Both the position numbers and the translations under genes were made by a program. Below the pieces are notes generated by a model, which saw nothing but the letters and a program-made list of their open reading frames with translations, was not told the origin of the DNA and did not search any database. Source: Acidovorax benzenivorans (GTDB lineage Bacteria > Pseudomonadota > Gammaproteobacteria > Burkholderiales > Burkholderiaceae_C). From it: a DNA stretch of 64,000 nt. The DNA lies in contig NZ_JAPCKI010000004.1 of the NCBI RefSeq assembly GCF_028680575.1, forward strand, positions 62,001-126,000, read 5' to 3'. This document shows positions 52,549-63,368 of this stretch, piece after piece (within the stretch, counting starts at the first letter, position 1; each line of letters begins with the position of its first letter).

Positions 52549-53457
52549 TCAGGGCAGGTGCAACGCCTGCCTGCTTTCAAACACCCGCTGCGCCCCGGTG
52601 ACTGGGTCCACAAACTCCAGGGACTGCGCCAATAATTGCAGAGGCCGCGAGTAGTCGCCTTCGGGCGGGTCGTTGACGACGGGATAGAAAGGGTCGTTGC
52701 GCAGTGGAAGACTCAGGGCAGCCATGTGCACCCGCAATTGGTGGCGCTTACCGGTGACCGGCGACAGCAGGTACCGTGCCCAGTCGCCATCGACCTCCAG
52801 CACCTGCATATGGGTGTAGCTGTTGGGCTCACCCGACACCTCCTGCATGCGAAAGAACTGCGGGCTCTCCTCCAAACGGCTGCGATGGACGCGCGGGAAG
52901 GCCAGGTCGGTGCGCCAAGGTGCAACGGCCTCGTAACGCTTGATGATCTGCCGGTCACGGAACAGCGCCTGATATGCCCCGCGCGTGGACTGGTGCACCG
53001 ACAGCATCACCAAACCAGCCGTGTCGCGATCAATACGGTGCAGGGGCGAAAGCTCAGGCAACCCCAGCCGACGTTTGAGGCGCACCAGAAGCGTGTTGTG
53101 CAAGTACCGGCCTGAGGGCGTTACCGGCATGAAATGCGGCTTGTCTGCCACCACCAGGTGCTCGTCCTGGTACACCACGGTTTCGCTGAACGGAAACTCG
53201 GGCTCGGCTGGCAGGCTGCGGTAGTAGTAAAGGCGCAGCCCCCCCTCGAACGGTCGGCCGGGCAACACGGCCTGCCCGCGCTCATCCACCACGTCACCCG
53301 CCTCCATGCGTTCACACCACCCGCCACGAGACACTGCGGGCAATCGCTCCGCCAAAAAATCCAGCATGCTGCCCTGCCCACGCGCAGGCAGCGCCACACA
53401 ACTGGGGCTCACCCCATCGCGCACAGGCAGTGCATGGGGATGACGAGGGTTGTGCAT
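52549..53457 (-). CDS. RluA-family pseudouridine synthase
   Basis: The 302-residue protein has the catalytic motif LHRIDRDTAGLVM (Asp) and supporting VVADKPHFMPVTPSGRYLHNTLLVRLK, RYEA and PVTGKRHQLRVHMA. A short N-terminal region with SVSRGGWCERMEAGDV resembles a degenerate S4-type segment. RluA-type enzymes convert uridine to pseudouridine in 23S rRNA or tRNA; this subgroup (with FPFSETVVYQDEHLVV) is the large RluA/TruC-like set, and the target base is not predictable. The ATG at 53457 is used; the upstream TTG is unsupported. Confidence 0.87.
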   Translation of the reverse strand: MHNPRHPHALPVRDGVSPSCVALPARGQGSMLDFLAERLPAVSRGGWCERMEAGDVVDERGQAVLPGRPFEGGLRLYYYRSLPAEPEFPFSETVVYQDEHLVVADKPHFMPVTPSGRYLHNTLLVRLKRRLGLPELSPLHRIDRDTAGLVMLSVHQSTRGAYQALFRDRQIIKRYEAVAPWRTDLAFPRVHRSRLEESPQFFRMQEVSGEPNSYTHMQVLEVDGDWARYLLSPVTGKRHQLRVHMAALSLPLRNDPFYPVVNDPPEGDYSRPLQLLAQSLEFVDPVTGAQRVFESRQALHLP

Positions 53458-53555
53458 GGCGTGCAAATTCTAGGGGGATTGCGCTCCAACACGCGCCCTG
53501 CCAGATCGCAAACACGTTCTTAGCGATTCGCAGAACCCCGACAACGTTGCAAACA

Positions 53556-53587
53556 AAAAAGCCCACGGACTGAACCGTGGGCTTTTT
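53556..53587. terminator. Rho-independent terminator after clpA
   Basis: AAAAA-GCCCACGG-ACTGAA-CCGTGGGC-TTTTT. It lies 23 bases past the clpA stop and before the pseudouridine synthase gene on the same strand; A and T runs on both sides make it usable in both directions. Confidence 0.92.
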
Positions 53588-53610
53588 GTTGGTTTGCGAA
53601 CAATCCAAGA

Positions 53611-55959
53611 TCAGTCGGCGGTAGCCTCTTCTGGCTCTGCAGGCTCGGACTTCGCTGAACGCTCCTTCTTGGGCAAGGGCTGGATGTCCAACTGCACCTC
53701 AGGCGTTTCCACGCCCTTGTCGTCCTTCTTCATCTCGATGTCCACCGTCAGGCGGCCCCCTTCAGTCAGGCGACCAAACAGCAGTTCGTCGGCCAGCGCA
53801 CGGCGGATGGTGTCCTGAATCAAGCGCTGCATCGGGCGCGCGCCCATCAGCGGATCGAACCCCTTCTTGGCCAGGTGCTTGCGCAGCGTGTCGGTGAAGG
53901 TGACTTCCACCTTCTTCTCCGCCAATTGCGTCTCCAACTGGAGCAAGAACTTGTCCACCACGCGCAAGATGATCTGCTCGTCGAGTGCCTTGAAGTTGAC
54001 GATGGCGTCCAGCCGGTTGCGGAACTCGGGCGTGAACAGACGCTTGATGTCGCCCATCTCGTCGCCCGCCTGGCGCGGATTGGTGAAGCCAATGGTCGCC
54101 TTGTTCATCGTCTCGGCACCCGCGTTCGTGGTCATGATGATGAGCACGTTGCGGAAGTCAGCCTTGCGACCGTTGTTGTCCGTCAGCGTGCCATGGTCCA
54201 TGACCTGCAGCAGCACGTTGAAGATGTCCGGGTGTGCCTTCTCGATTTCGTCGAGCAGCAGCACCGCGTGCGGCTTCTTCGTGATGGCTTCGGTCAAGAG
54301 GCCGCCCTGGTCGAAACCGACGTAGCCCGGGGGGGCGCCGATCAGGCGACTCACGGCATGGCGCTCCATGTACTCGGACATGTCGAACCGGATCAGCTCG
54401 ATGCCCATGATGTAGGCCAACTGCTTGGCCGCCTCGGTCTTGCCGACGCCTGTGGGGCCGCTGAACAGGAACGAGCCGATTGGCTTGTCTCCCTTGCCCA
54501 AACCGGAGCGCGCCATCTTGACGGCGCTAGCGAGCACTTCCAGCGCCTTGTCCTGGCCAAACACCACGCTCTTGAGGTCGCGCTCCAACGTCTGCAGCTT
54601 GCCACGGTCGTCGTTGGACACGTTGGCCGGCGGAATACGCGCGATCTTGGCCACGATCTCCTCGATCTCGGCCTTGCCAATGGTCTTCTTGCGCTTGCTC
54701 GGCACCATGATGCGCTGCGCAGCACCCGCTTCATCAATGACGTCGATCGCCTTGTCAGGCAGATGGCGGTCGTTGATGTACTTGGCGCTCAGCTCGGCCG
54801 CGGCCTGCAGGGCGGCGGCGGCGTACTTCACGCTGTGGTGCTCTTCGAAGCGCGACTTCAGGCCCTTGAGGATGTCGATGGTTTCGGCCACGCTGGGCTC
54901 AACCACGTCCACCTTCTGGAAGCGGCGCGACAGCGCCGCGTCTTTTTCGAAGATGCCACGGTATTCCGTGAAGGTCGTCGCGCCAATGCACTTGAGCTGG
55001 CCGCTGGAAAGCGCTGGCTTGAGCAAGTTCGAGGCATCGAGCGTGCCGCCGGACGCGGCGCCCGCACCGATCAGGGTGTGGATCTCGTCGATGAACAAAA
55101 TCGCGTTGGGCTTGTCCTTGAGCGACTTGAGCACGCCCTTGAGGCGCTGCTCGAAGTCCCCCCGGTACTTGGTGCCCGCCAACAGCGCGCCCATGTCGAG
55201 TGAATACACCACCGCCTCGGCCAGAATCTCGGGCACGTCGTTCTGCGTGATGCGCCAGGCCAGGCCCTCGGCAATCGCGGTCTTGCCCACGCCGGCTTCA
55301 CCCACCAGCAGCGGGTTGTTCTTGCGGCGGCGGCACAGGATCTGGATCGTGCGCTCGACCTCGTAATGGCGCCCGATCAGCGGATCAATCTTGCCTTCCT
55401 TGGCCGCCTGGTTCAGGTTCTGGGTGAACTGCTCCAGCGGCGAGGCCTTCTCGTTGCGCTCTGCTGATGCACCCTCTTCGCCCTCGGCCTGGTTCTCGGC
55501 CTTGGCCGGTTCTGGGGGCTCGCCCTTCTTGATGCCGTGGGCAATGAAATTGACCACGTCCAGACGCGTCACACCCTGCTGGTGCAGGTAGTACACGGCG
55601 TGCGAGTCCTTTTCGCCAAAGATAGCCACGAGCACATTGGCACCCGTCACCTCTTTTTTGCCATTGCCCGTGGACTGCACGTGCATGATGGCGCGCTGGA
55701 TCACGCGCTGGAATCCCAGCGTGGGTTGCGTATCCACCTCGTCGGTACCCGCGACCTGAGGGGTGTTGTCCTTGATGAAGTTCGCCAGCGATGAACGCAG
55801 ATCATCGATATTGGCCGAACATGCGCGCAGCACTTCCGCTGCGCTGGGGTTATCGAGCAATGCAAGCAACAGATGCTCCACGGTGATGAACTCGTGGCGC
55901 TGCTGGCGGGCCTCAACAAAGGCCATGTGCAAGCTGACTTCCAGTTCCTGGGCAATCAT
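53611..55959 (-). CDS. clpA: ATP-dependent Clp protease ATP-binding subunit ClpA
   Basis: The 782-residue AAA+ unfoldase has N-domain repeats (about 1-145), a Pro/Glu linker ([17 protein letters not shown]), and two ATPase modules with Walker [14 protein letters not shown] and [12 protein letters not shown], Walker [15 protein letters not shown] and [11 protein letters not shown]. There is no ClpB-type middle coiled coil. It feeds substrates into ClpP, including N-end-rule proteins delivered by ClpS. AAGGAG precedes the ATG. clpS is 57 bases upstream, forming the standard clpS-clpA operon. Confidence 0.96.
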   Translation of the reverse strand: MIAQELEVSLHMAFVEARQQRHEFITVEHLLLALLDNPSAAEVLRACSANIDDLRSSLANFIKDNTPQVAGTDEVDTQPTLGFQRVIQRAIMHVQSTGNGKKEVTGANVLVAIFGEKDSHAVYYLHQQGVTRLDVVNFIAHGIKKGEPPEPAKAENQAEGEEGASAERNEKASPLEQFTQNLNQAAKEGKIDPLIGRHYEVERTIQILCRRRKNNPLLVGEAGVGKTAIAEGLAWRITQNDVPEILAEAVVYSLDMGALLAGTKYRGDFEQRLKGVLKSLKDKPNAILFIDEIHTLIGAGAASGGTLDASNLLKPALSSGQLKCIGATTFTEYRGIFEKDAALSRRFQKVDVVEPSVAETIDILKGLKSRFEEHHSVKYAAAALQAAAELSAKYINDRHLPDKAIDVIDEAGAAQRIMVPSKRKKTIGKAEIEEIVAKIARIPPANVSNDDRGKLQTLERDLKSVVFGQDKALEVLASAVKMARSGLGKGDKPIGSFLFSGPTGVGKTEAAKQLAYIMGIELIRFDMSEYMERHAVSRLIGAPPGYVGFDQGGLLTEAITKKPHAVLLLDEIEKAHPDIFNVLLQVMDHGTLTDNNGRKADFRNVLIIMTTNAGAETMNKATIGFTNPRQAGDEMGDIKRLFTPEFRNRLDAIVNFKALDEQIILRVVDKFLLQLETQLAEKKVEVTFTDTLRKHLAKKGFDPLMGARPMQRLIQDTIRRALADELLFGRLTEGGRLTVDIEMKKDDKGVETPEVQLDIQPLPKKERSAKSEPAEPEEATAD

Positions 55960-56016
55960 GTGAACTCCTTTGTGCTTGCGTGGAAGGGATAACTTTAGAT
56001 CGGGACAAAAGACCTG

Positions 56017-56376
56017 TTATTCAACAGGCTCACTGACACATTGCAGTGGATGGCCCGCCTTGAGGGCGGCGCCAAGCACTTGTTCTACCTTGGTGGCTGC
56101 AACGTCGCGCGAATAAACGCCGCAAACGCCTTTGCCGTCCAGGTGGATCTTCAACATGATCTGGGTCGCTTGTTCGCGGTCCTTGCTGAAAAACTCCTGC
56201 AGCACCACGATGACGAACTCCATGGGGGTGTAGTCATCATTGAGCATGACCACCTGGTACATCTGGGGCGGCTGGGTCTTTTGGGTGCGTCTTTCGAGCA
56301 CGACCGAACCGCCATCATCCCGCGCTGGCCGTGTCACGGGCGGCGCGGTGGGGGGTGAAGGTGGTTTTGTTGCCAT
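56017..56376 (-). CDS. clpS: ClpS adaptor protein
   Basis: The 119-residue protein has a disordered Pro/Thr-rich N-terminus (1-35) and the ClpS core [25 protein letters not shown]...[23 protein letters not shown], with the [11 protein letters not shown]-degron pocket. It delivers N-end-rule substrates to ClpA. The ATG at 56376 is preferred; another at 56385 would add MIF. The 106-base gap to dnaE shows no other gene. Confidence 0.95.
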   Translation of the reverse strand: MATKPPSPPTAPPVTRPARDDGGSVVLERRTQKTQPPQMYQVVMLNDDYTPMEFVIVVLQEFFSKDREQATQIMLKIHLDGKGVCGVYSRDVAATKVEQVLGAALKAGHPLQCVSEPVE

Positions 56377-56482
56377 GAAAATCATTCTAGCGACCCGAAC
56401 GGGGGGCTGCTGCAGGAGAAACTGGTTGTTGACCAGGTATTTTTCAACCCGTGGCCTGCAGAAACTTCCGCAGGACAATCCA

Positions 56483-59400
56483 TCACTCGTAAACCACATT
56501 GGCGGCACCGGCGCCCACTTGAGCTGTCCATGCCGCCAGGGCCGCGTCGCTGGGGTAGAAACGTGCGCTCTCGCCCAGCTGCAACTCTGCCACTGCGGCA
56601 GCGTCGTCCGCCTGGCAGCGCACACCCATGCGCACACGCAGTCCGTGCACCAATTCCCCCTCAGCGACCTCTTCGCGCACCGGCGGAAACTCACGCACCA
56701 GGCGCGGCACATCTGGCGCCTTGTCACCCACAGCCACATGCAGGTATTTTCCAAACCGGCAGCGCGCACCCGCCAGGTCCCACACCTGCTGCACCTTAAC
56801 GCGCAGGCCACCACTGAAGTGGTCCAGCTGCAACCGCCCCATCATCACAACAAACTCATCTTCCTTGAGCTGGTTGCGGTAGGTGTTGAGCAACGCCTCG
56901 TCGGCAGAAGCCTCGATCACGGCAGACTTGTCGTCCAGCTTGAAGAGACCCAGCCGGCCGCGTTGCCCGTTGATCACCCGAAAGTCGCTGATGATGCCGG
57001 CCAGGACCTGGGGCTCGCGGCTGTCGAGCAGCTCGTCGATCTGGGTGCGCACAAAGCGGCGCACCTCAGTAGCCACTTCGTCAAACAGATGGCCGGACAG
57101 GTAGAACCCGACGGCGGTTTTTTCCAGCGTGAGCCTCTCCTTGATGCCCCAGGGCGTTGCATCCACCAGATCGGGCTCCTGGGTGCTGGAGCCATGGGCA
57201 TCTTCGCCCATCATGTCGAACAACCCCCCCTGGTTCACGTTGGCCAGTGTTGCTGCGGCAAAGTCAAAGGCCCGGTCAATGGATGCCACCAGGGCCGCCC
57301 GGTTGAGATGGATTGCATCAAAGGCCCCTGCCTTGATCAGGGCCTCAACCGTGCGCTTGTTAGCGCGGGCCTTGTCCACACGCACACAGAAATCAAACAG
57401 GCTCTTAAAGGGCCCCTTGGTCGAGCCCTGGGGTCCTTCGCCACGCCCTTCACGGGCGGCAACGATGGCCTCAATCGCCTGCTGACCAGTGCCTTTTACG
57501 GCCCCCAGGCCATATCGGATGATCTTGTCGGTGACCGGCTCAAACCGATAGAAACCCCGGTTCACATCCGGTGGCTCGAACGACAGCCCCATCTTGTGCG
57601 CGTCTTCGAACAACACCTTGAGCTTGTCGGTGTCATCCATTTCCACCGTCATGTTGGCGCAAAAGAACTCAGCCGTGTAGTGCACCTTGAGCCAGCCCGT
57701 GTGATAGGCCAGCAAAGAGTAAGCGGCAGCATGTGACTTGTTGAAGCCATAGCCCGCAAACTTCTCCATCAGGTCGAACACCTCGTCGGCCTTCTCCTGG
57801 TTGATGCCTTTTTCGGCAGCCCCCTTGCGGAAGATGGCGCGGTGTTCGGCCATCTCCTCGGCCTTCTTCTTGCCCATGGCCCGGCGCAGCATGTCGGCGC
57901 CGCCAAGGCTGTAGCCGCCCAGCACCTGGGCGGTCTGCATCACCTGCTCCTGGTACACCATGATGCCGTAGGTCTCGGCCAGCACGGGCTCTACCAATGG
58001 GTGCGGATAGATCACCTCTTCCTTGCCATGCTTGCGGTTCACAAAGCTGGGGATCAGGTCCATGGGCCCCGGCCGGTACAGCGCATTCAGGGCAATCAAG
58101 TCCTCCAGCCGACTCGGACGCGCCTCTTTCAACATGCCCTGCATGCCGCGGCTTTCAAACTGGAACACCGCTTCGGTCTTGCCATCGGAAAACAGCCGGT
58201 AGGTGGGCCCATCGTCGAGCGGAATGTTCTCGAACGCAAAGTTCTCCTGACCCTTGTGGCGCTTCATGATGAACTCGCGCGCAATCTCCAGGATGGTGAG
58301 CGTGGCCAGGCCCAAGAAGTCGAACTTCACCAAGCCGATGGCTTCCACGTCGTCCTTGTCATACTGGCTCACGGCCGATTCGCTGCCGGGCTGCTGGTAG
58401 AGCGGACAAAAATCGGTGAGCTTGCCTGGCGCAATCAGCACGCCCCCGGCATGCATGCCAATGTTGCGCGTCATGCCTTCGAGCTTCTGCGCCATCTCAA
58501 TGACGGTCTTGACGTCCTCTTCCTTGCGCACGCGCTCGTAGAGCATAGGCTCCAGCTCCAGCGCGTAGTTGTTCTTGTCGCCTTCCTTCTTCGCCTCGGG
58601 CGGATAGGCCAGGGTGTAGGACATGCCGGGTTTGCCGGGCACGAGCTTGGAGATGCCGTCACAGAAGGTGTAGCTCATGTCCATCACCCGGCCGACGTCG
58701 CGGATCGCCGCCTTGGCCGCCATCGTGCCAAAGGTGGCAATCTGGCTCACGGCGTTCTTGCCGTACTTGTCCTTGACGTAGTCAATCACCCGGTCGCGGT
58801 TGGACTGACAAAAATCGATGTCGAAGTCGGGCATCGACACACGCTCGGGATTCAGGAAGCGCTCGAACAGCAGGTTGTATTGCAGCGGGTCCAGGTCGGT
58901 GATCTTCAGCGCATACGCAACCAACGAACCGGCGCCAGAGCCACGCCCCGGCCCCACAGGGCAGCCGTTCAGCTTCGCCCACTGGATGAAGTCACCCACG
59001 ATCAGAAAGTAGCCAGGGAACCCCATCTTGAGAATGGTGCCCAGTTCGAACTCCAGACGCTCCACATAACGTGGACGCTGCTTTTCGCGCTCTACCTCGC
59101 TGGAGAAAAGGTGCCTCAGGCGGACCTCCAGCCCTTCGAACGACGCAAAGCGGAAATACTCGTCGATGGGCATGCCGTTGGGCGTCGGAAAATTCGGCAG
59201 CTGCGGCTTGCCAAGTACCAAGGTCAGGTTGCAGCGCTGCGCGATCTCGACCGTATTGGCGATGGCCGATGGCAGATCGGCAAACAAGGCTTCCATTTCA
59301 GCCGATGACTTGAAATACTGGTCGCGGGTGAATTTGCGCACGCGGCGCGGATTGGCCAGAATTTCACCCTCGGCGATACAGATGCGCGCCTCGTGCGCCT

Positions 59401-60016
59401 CGTAGTCATCAAACTCGGCAAACTGAACGGGGTGGGTCGCCACCACCGGCAAGTTCAACCTCGCGGCGAGCTGCGCAGCCGCCACCACATGGGCTTCGTC
59501 ATCGTTTCGACCAGCCCGCTGTAGCTCGACATAAAACCGGTGTGGAAAAATGCCCGCCAGGCGCAGCGCAATGTCGGCAGCGCCCGAATCATCCCCCTTC
59601 ATCAGCGCTTGCCCCACCGGGCCCGCCTGGGCGCCAGACAGGGCAATCAACCCATCCGACAGCTCTTCCAGCCACGCCCAGGTGCTCAGCGCGAGGTTTT
59701 TAACGATATTGCGCGTCCAGGCCCGGGCCAGCAGCTCTGACAGATTCAGGTAACCCTGGCGGCTTTGCACCAGGACGATGAGTCGCGATGGGACGCCGCC
59801 CGCTTCGCCTTCGAGAAAAATCTCTGCCCCCAAGATGGGCTTGACCCCCTTACCCCGCGCTTCCTTATAGAACTTGATCGCCCCGAAGAGATTGTTGAGG
59901 TCGGTGATGGCCAGAGCGGGCTGGCCGTCTTTGGCAGCCGCTTTGGCCACCTCGTCGATACGATTGGTACCGTCAACGACGGAGAACTCGGTGTGCAGGC
60001 GCAAATGAACAAACAT
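56483..60016 (-). CDS. dnaE: DNA polymerase III alpha subunit
   Basis: The 1177-residue replicative polymerase (family length about 1160-1180) starts [15 protein letters not shown], a PHP domain (about 1-260). The polymerase core has [17 protein letters not shown] and the catalytic [16 protein letters not shown] (Asp397 and Asp399), then [12 protein letters not shown] and the finger region with [18 protein letters not shown] helix-hairpin-helix region (about 840-930) is followed by an OB fold ([25 protein letters not shown]) and a C-terminal tau-binding end. This is the long DnaE1 type. It is divergent from bamD. Confidence 0.97.
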   Translation of the reverse strand: MFVHLRLHTEFSVVDGTNRIDEVAKAAAKDGQPALAITDLNNLFGAIKFYKEARGKGVKPILGAEIFLEGEAGGVPSRLIVLVQSRQGYLNLSELLARAWTRNIVKNLALSTWAWLEELSDGLIALSGAQAGPVGQALMKGDDSGAADIALRLAGIFPHRFYVELQRAGRNDDEAHVVAAAQLAARLNLPVVATHPVQFAEFDDYEAHEARICIAEGEILANPRRVRKFTRDQYFKSSAEMEALFADLPSAIANTVEIAQRCNLTLVLGKPQLPNFPTPNGMPIDEYFRFASFEGLEVRLRHLFSSEVEREKQRPRYVERLEFELGTILKMGFPGYFLIVGDFIQWAKLNGCPVGPGRGSGAGSLVAYALKITDLDPLQYNLLFERFLNPERVSMPDFDIDFCQSNRDRVIDYVKDKYGKNAVSQIATFGTMAAKAAIRDVGRVMDMSYTFCDGISKLVPGKPGMSYTLAYPPEAKKEGDKNNYALELEPMLYERVRKEEDVKTVIEMAQKLEGMTRNIGMHAGGVLIAPGKLTDFCPLYQQPGSESAVSQYDKDDVEAIGLVKFDFLGLATLTILEIAREFIMKRHKGQENFAFENIPLDDGPTYRLFSDGKTEAVFQFESRGMQGMLKEARPSRLEDLIALNALYRPGPMDLIPSFVNRKHGKEEVIYPHPLVEPVLAETYGIMVYQEQVMQTAQVLGGYSLGGADMLRRAMGKKKAEEMAEHRAIFRKGAAEKGINQEKADEVFDLMEKFAGYGFNKSHAAAYSLLAYHTGWLKVHYTAEFFCANMTVEMDDTDKLKVLFEDAHKMGLSFEPPDVNRGFYRFEPVTDKIIRYGLGAVKGTGQQAIEAIVAAREGRGEGPQGSTKGPFKSLFDFCVRVDKARANKRTVEALIKAGAFDAIHLNRAALVASIDRAFDFAAATLANVNQGGLFDMMGEDAHGSSTQEPDLVDATPWGIKERLTLEKTAVGFYLSGHLFDEVATEVRRFVRTQIDELLDSREPQVLAGIISDFRVINGQRGRLGLFKLDDKSAVIEASADEALLNTYRNQLKEDEFVVMMGRLQLDHFSGGLRVKVQQVWDLAGARCRFGKYLHVAVGDKAPDVPRLVREFPPVREEVAEGELVHGLRVRMGVRCQADDAAAVAELQLGESARFYPSDAALAAWTAQVGAGAANVVYE

Positions 60017-60071
60017 ACAGGCATTGTAGAAACCCCGGCGGCGCACCTGCAGCACTCCCGTTCACAACGCC

Positions 60072-60099
60072 TTGGCGCTGCGGGCGCCACCAGTACAAT
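60072..60099 (+). promoter_or_regulatory. Candidate sigma-70 promoter for bamD
   Basis: TTGGCG (60072-60077), 16-base spacer, TACAAT (60094-60099), 126 bases before the bamD start, in the 209-base dnaE-bamD divergent gap. Confidence 0.4.
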
Positions 60100-60225
60100 G
60101 CTTTTTCGTGCCCGGAATGACCGCGAAGGCGGCTGTGGCGAACGTGCAGAGCGCACGCCCCCACTCCAGAACCCTTGACGCGTTTCTTGCGCACCTTCTT
60201 CCTTCTTTGCTGAAAGCTGCTTGCG

Positions 60226-61023
60226 ATGCTGCGTGCCCCACTGCCCCTTGTTTCCGCCTTGCTGCTGGCTGGTCTGCTGGCTGGCTGCTCCAGCGCCACG
60301 GTCGATAAAACGGCGGGGTGGAGCCCCAACCGCATCCACTCGGAAGCCCAGGACGAAATGAACAGTGGGGCGTATGACAAGGCCGTTCCGCTGCTAGAAA
60401 AGCTGGAAGGCCGCGCGGCAGGCACCCCACTGGCCCAGCAGGCCCAGATCGACAAGGCGTACGCCCATTACAAGGCTGGCGAAAAGGCGCAAGCCGTCGC
60501 CACGCTGGACCGCTTCATGAAGCTGCACCCAGCCAGCCCCGCACTGGACTATGCGCTGTACCTGAAGGGCCTGGTCAACTTCAACGACAACTTAGGCCTT
60601 TTCTCGTTCATCTCACGCCAGGACCTGTCCGAACGCGACCAAAAAGCCGCCAAAGACTCGTTTGAAGCGTTCAGCGAACTGGCCACGCGCTTTCCTGAAT
60701 CCCGCTATGCGCAGGACTCGCGCCAGCGCATGACCTATATCGTCAACTCGCTGGCCCAGTACGAAGTGCATGTGGCACGGTACTACTTTCAGCGCGGCGC
60801 CTATGTAGCGGCCATTGGCCGCGCGCAGGTGGCACTGGCCGACTACCAGGGCGTGCCCGCCCTCGAAGAAGCGCTGTACATCCTGATTCAGTCGTACGAC
60901 GCACTGGGAATGACCCAGCTGCGGGACGATGCACGCCGTGTGATGGACAAATCCTATCCGCAGAGCGCCTACCTCAGCGGTGGCGTCAAGGGCAAGTCGG
61001 ATCCGTGGTGGAAGGTCTGGTAA
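60226..61023 (+). CDS. bamD: Outer membrane assembly lipoprotein BamD (ComL/YfiO)
   Basis: The 265-residue protein has a lipoprotein signal (LVSALLLAGLLAGC, Cys21) followed by TPR repeats: SEAQDEMNSGAYDKAVPLLEKLEGRAAGTPLAQQAQIDKAYAHYKAGEKAQAVATLDRFMKLHP and FEAFSELATRFPESRYAQDSRQRM...YYFQRGAYVAAIGRAQVALADYQGVPALEEALYIL. BamD works with BamA in inserting beta-barrel proteins. The last 38 bases overlap tail-to-tail with the DinG-type helicase gene. Confidence 0.94.
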   Translation: MLRAPLPLVSALLLAGLLAGCSSATVDKTAGWSPNRIHSEAQDEMNSGAYDKAVPLLEKLEGRAAGTPLAQQAQIDKAYAHYKAGEKAQAVATLDRFMKLHPASPALDYALYLKGLVNFNDNLGLFSFISRQDLSERDQKAAKDSFEAFSELATRFPESRYAQDSRQRMTYIVNSLAQYEVHVARYYFQRGAYVAAIGRAQVALADYQGVPALEEALYILIQSYDALGMTQLRDDARRVMDKSYPQSAYLSGGVKGKSDPWWKVW

Positions 61024-63058
61024 GCGCCAGCAGCGCAGCCTCAAATTCCTCAGGCGACTCCAGCCTCCGCATCGGAGGCAAAGCGGCCAGCAGACGCTTG
61101 CCATAACCCATGGTGACGAGGCGTGTGTCGCCCACCACCAGAATGCCTCGGTCTGTTTCATGCCGGATCAGACGCCCGGCGCCTTGCTTGAGGGCCACAG
61201 CCGCCTCAGGCAAGGCGTAGGATTTGAACGCTTTGCCGCCAGCCCTTTCGATGCGTTGTGTGCGGGCCTCCACCAGCGGATCGCCCGGTGGCGGAAACGG
61301 CAGCTTGTCGATCACCACCAGTTGAAGAGCATCCCCTGGCACGTCAAAACCCTCCCAGAACGAGGCCGACGCCACCAACACACAACCCGGACGGCCGTGC
61401 GATGCCCCTTCGCGAAAGCGCTCCATCAGGCGCCGCTTAGGCCACTCGCCCTGCACCAGCACCTCCAACGTGCCCGAGCCCTGCCACCGGGCTTTGAGCG
61501 CATCGCCGATGGAGCGCAAGGCCTTGAGCGTGGTCGTGAGCACCAGCGTGCGCCCCTCCAACGGCTCGGCGGTAGATGCGACCCAATCGGCAACAGCGCG
61601 GCTGTGCGACGGATCGACAGGTGACGGGAGCTGACGCGGAACATATAGGGCGGCCTGCCGTGCATAGTCAAACGGACTCGCCACCCGCAGGGTGCGTGCA
61701 TCCTGCAACCCAGTGCGTTCGGTGAACCAGGTCAGAGCCTCGTCGTCACCCAGGGTTGCCGAGGTAAAAATCCACGCCCGGCCAGCGCTTGCGGAAGTGT
61801 CCTCAGGCCAGGCATCCCCCTGCGAGGTCTCTGCGGGCGACGCCAGAATCCGGGTGCGCATAGCGTCGGCAATATCCAGCGGGGACTCGATCAGGCGCAG
61901 CTGGGTGCCCACATCCAGCCAGCGTACCCCATCGGCTTGGCAGGGACCCGAGAACCTTGCCAACCTGGCTAACAATGCACTGCCACGTTCGTACAGGCGC
62001 TCCAGATCAGGCGCTATTTCGCTCACGGCGTCCAGTGCCTCCAGGGTCTGTGTACACGCAGATGCCAGGGAGCGCAGCGCGGCCTGCCATGCAGCGCCCG
62101 AGACCCCTTCGGGCGTCTCGTCCGTCCAGCGCAGTCTGCTGCCCCCTGAAACGCCGCTTCCGCCCATCAGTGCTGTAGCGCCCACTGCCAAACGCAGATC
62201 CCGCGCAGATAACTCCACGAGCTGAGCGAGACCTGTCCAGTCAGCCAGGCCTCGGGCATGTTGCAACCCCGCGATCAGCAGGTCACGGGCAAAGTCCATC
62301 CATTGCCCCGTAGACACCTGCGTGCCCAAAAACTGCACGCCCGTCTCATTGATCTGGTGGGCCTCATCGAAGACCACCACACGCACCGTGGGCAGCAACT
62401 CGGCCATGCCCGATTCACGCACCGCCACATCCGCAAAGAACAGATGGTGGTTAATGACCACGATATCGGCCGCCAGCGCCTCGCGCCGCGCACGATGGAC
62501 ATGGCATTCGCGAAACCGGGGGCACGGCGAGCCCAGGCAGTTTTCACGCGTCGAGGTGACCAGCGGGATCACTGGCGAACGTTCATCCAGTCCTGTCAGC
62601 TCCGCCAAATCGCCGGACACGGTGTGGTGCGACCAGTCTTCCACCTTGGCCAGCACACGCGCAACCCCGAGGTCCAGGGCCTGGGCATCTTGCCGCGCCT
62701 GCTCCACGCGGTACAGACACAGATAGCTGGCGCGCCCCTTGAGCAGGGCCATGCGAACGGGCAGCCCCAGGATTTGCGCCAAGCGCGGCAGGTCTCGGGC
62801 AAACAGTTGGTCTTGCAAGGCCTTGGTCGCCGTGGACAACAGCACCCGCTCGCCACTGAGCAGGGCTGGAACCAGGTACGCATAGGTCTTGCCCACTCCC
62901 GTGCCCGCCTCCACCACTAGCGCACCACCCTCTGCAATGGTTTGTGCCACCGCAACGGCCATCTGGGTCTGACCGTCGCGCGGTTGAAAATGCCCATCCG
63001 CCCGCGCCAGCACGCCATCGGGGGCAAAGACCTCCGGCGCCATGGCCATCAGCGACAT
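60986..63058 (-). CDS. DinG/YoaA-family (XPD-like) ATP-dependent DNA helicase
   Basis: The 690-residue superfamily 2 helicase has motif I EAGTGVGKTYAYLVPALL, LLSTATKALQDQL, four iron-sulfur cysteines (YLCLYR; ENCLGSPCPRFRECHVH), motif II VVFDEAHQINE, IFTSATLGDDE and the motif VI region LKQGAGRLIRHETDRG. The 4Fe-4S domain places it with DinG, YoaA and XPD, 5'-3' helicases acting on R-loops or blocked forks. The ATG at 63058 overlaps the stop of the small upstream gene (TGATG). Its 3' end overlaps bamD by 38 bases. Confidence 0.92.
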   Translation of the reverse strand: MSLMAMAPEVFAPDGVLARADGHFQPRDGQTQMAVAVAQTIAEGGALVVEAGTGVGKTYAYLVPALLSGERVLLSTATKALQDQLFARDLPRLAQILGLPVRMALLKGRASYLCLYRVEQARQDAQALDLGVARVLAKVEDWSHHTVSGDLAELTGLDERSPVIPLVTSTRENCLGSPCPRFRECHVHRARREALAADIVVINHHLFFADVAVRESGMAELLPTVRVVVFDEAHQINETGVQFLGTQVSTGQWMDFARDLLIAGLQHARGLADWTGLAQLVELSARDLRLAVGATALMGGSGVSGGSRLRWTDETPEGVSGAAWQAALRSLASACTQTLEALDAVSEIAPDLERLYERGSALLARLARFSGPCQADGVRWLDVGTQLRLIESPLDIADAMRTRILASPAETSQGDAWPEDTSASAGRAWIFTSATLGDDEALTWFTERTGLQDARTLRVASPFDYARQAALYVPRQLPSPVDPSHSRAVADWVASTAEPLEGRTLVLTTTLKALRSIGDALKARWQGSGTLEVLVQGEWPKRRLMERFREGASHGRPGCVLVASASFWEGFDVPGDALQLVVIDKLPFPPPGDPLVEARTQRIERAGGKAFKSYALPEAAVALKQGAGRLIRHETDRGILVVGDTRLVTMGYGKRLLAALPPMRRLESPEEFEAALLALTRPSTTDPTCP

Positions 63059-63261
63059 CAGGCAGGCTCTTGGGGTTGCAGTTGCCGTTCCAGCCGCTCC
63101 ATGGCATCACGCAGCACGAGTCGGCGCTTTTTAAGACGGCGCAGGGTGATTTCGTCGGGCGCCGCGTCGGGTGTACACCGGTCGATCAGCGCGTCGAGAT
63201 CGGCATGCTCCATGCGTAGCTCGATCAATTGACGGTGGGGGGAGTGGAGGCTGGGGTTCAA
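63058..63261 (-). CDS. DUF465 (YdcH-like) small coiled-coil protein
   Basis: The 67-residue protein has HRQLIELRMEHADLDALIDR, then a second helix LRRLKKRRLVLRDAMERLERQL: the helical hairpin typical of DUF465/YdcH. The function of the family is unknown. The start is the TTG at 63261, which restores the usual NPSL...HRQ beginning; the first ATG (63213) would cut into the first helix. The stop overlaps the helicase start by one base, suggesting coupling. Confidence 0.72.
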   Translation of the reverse strand: MNPSLHSPHRQLIELRMEHADLDALIDRCTPDAAPDEITLRRLKKRRLVLRDAMERLERQLQPQEPA

Positions 63262-63368
63262 GGCAGGAGGCCATCGGCATGGCAAAAATGCCACAGGCGA
63301 GCGGATAATACGCGCTTGGCCCGCTTTCCACGACAGGCGTCCGCGTGGGCGCCCCCACAATCTGCAGC

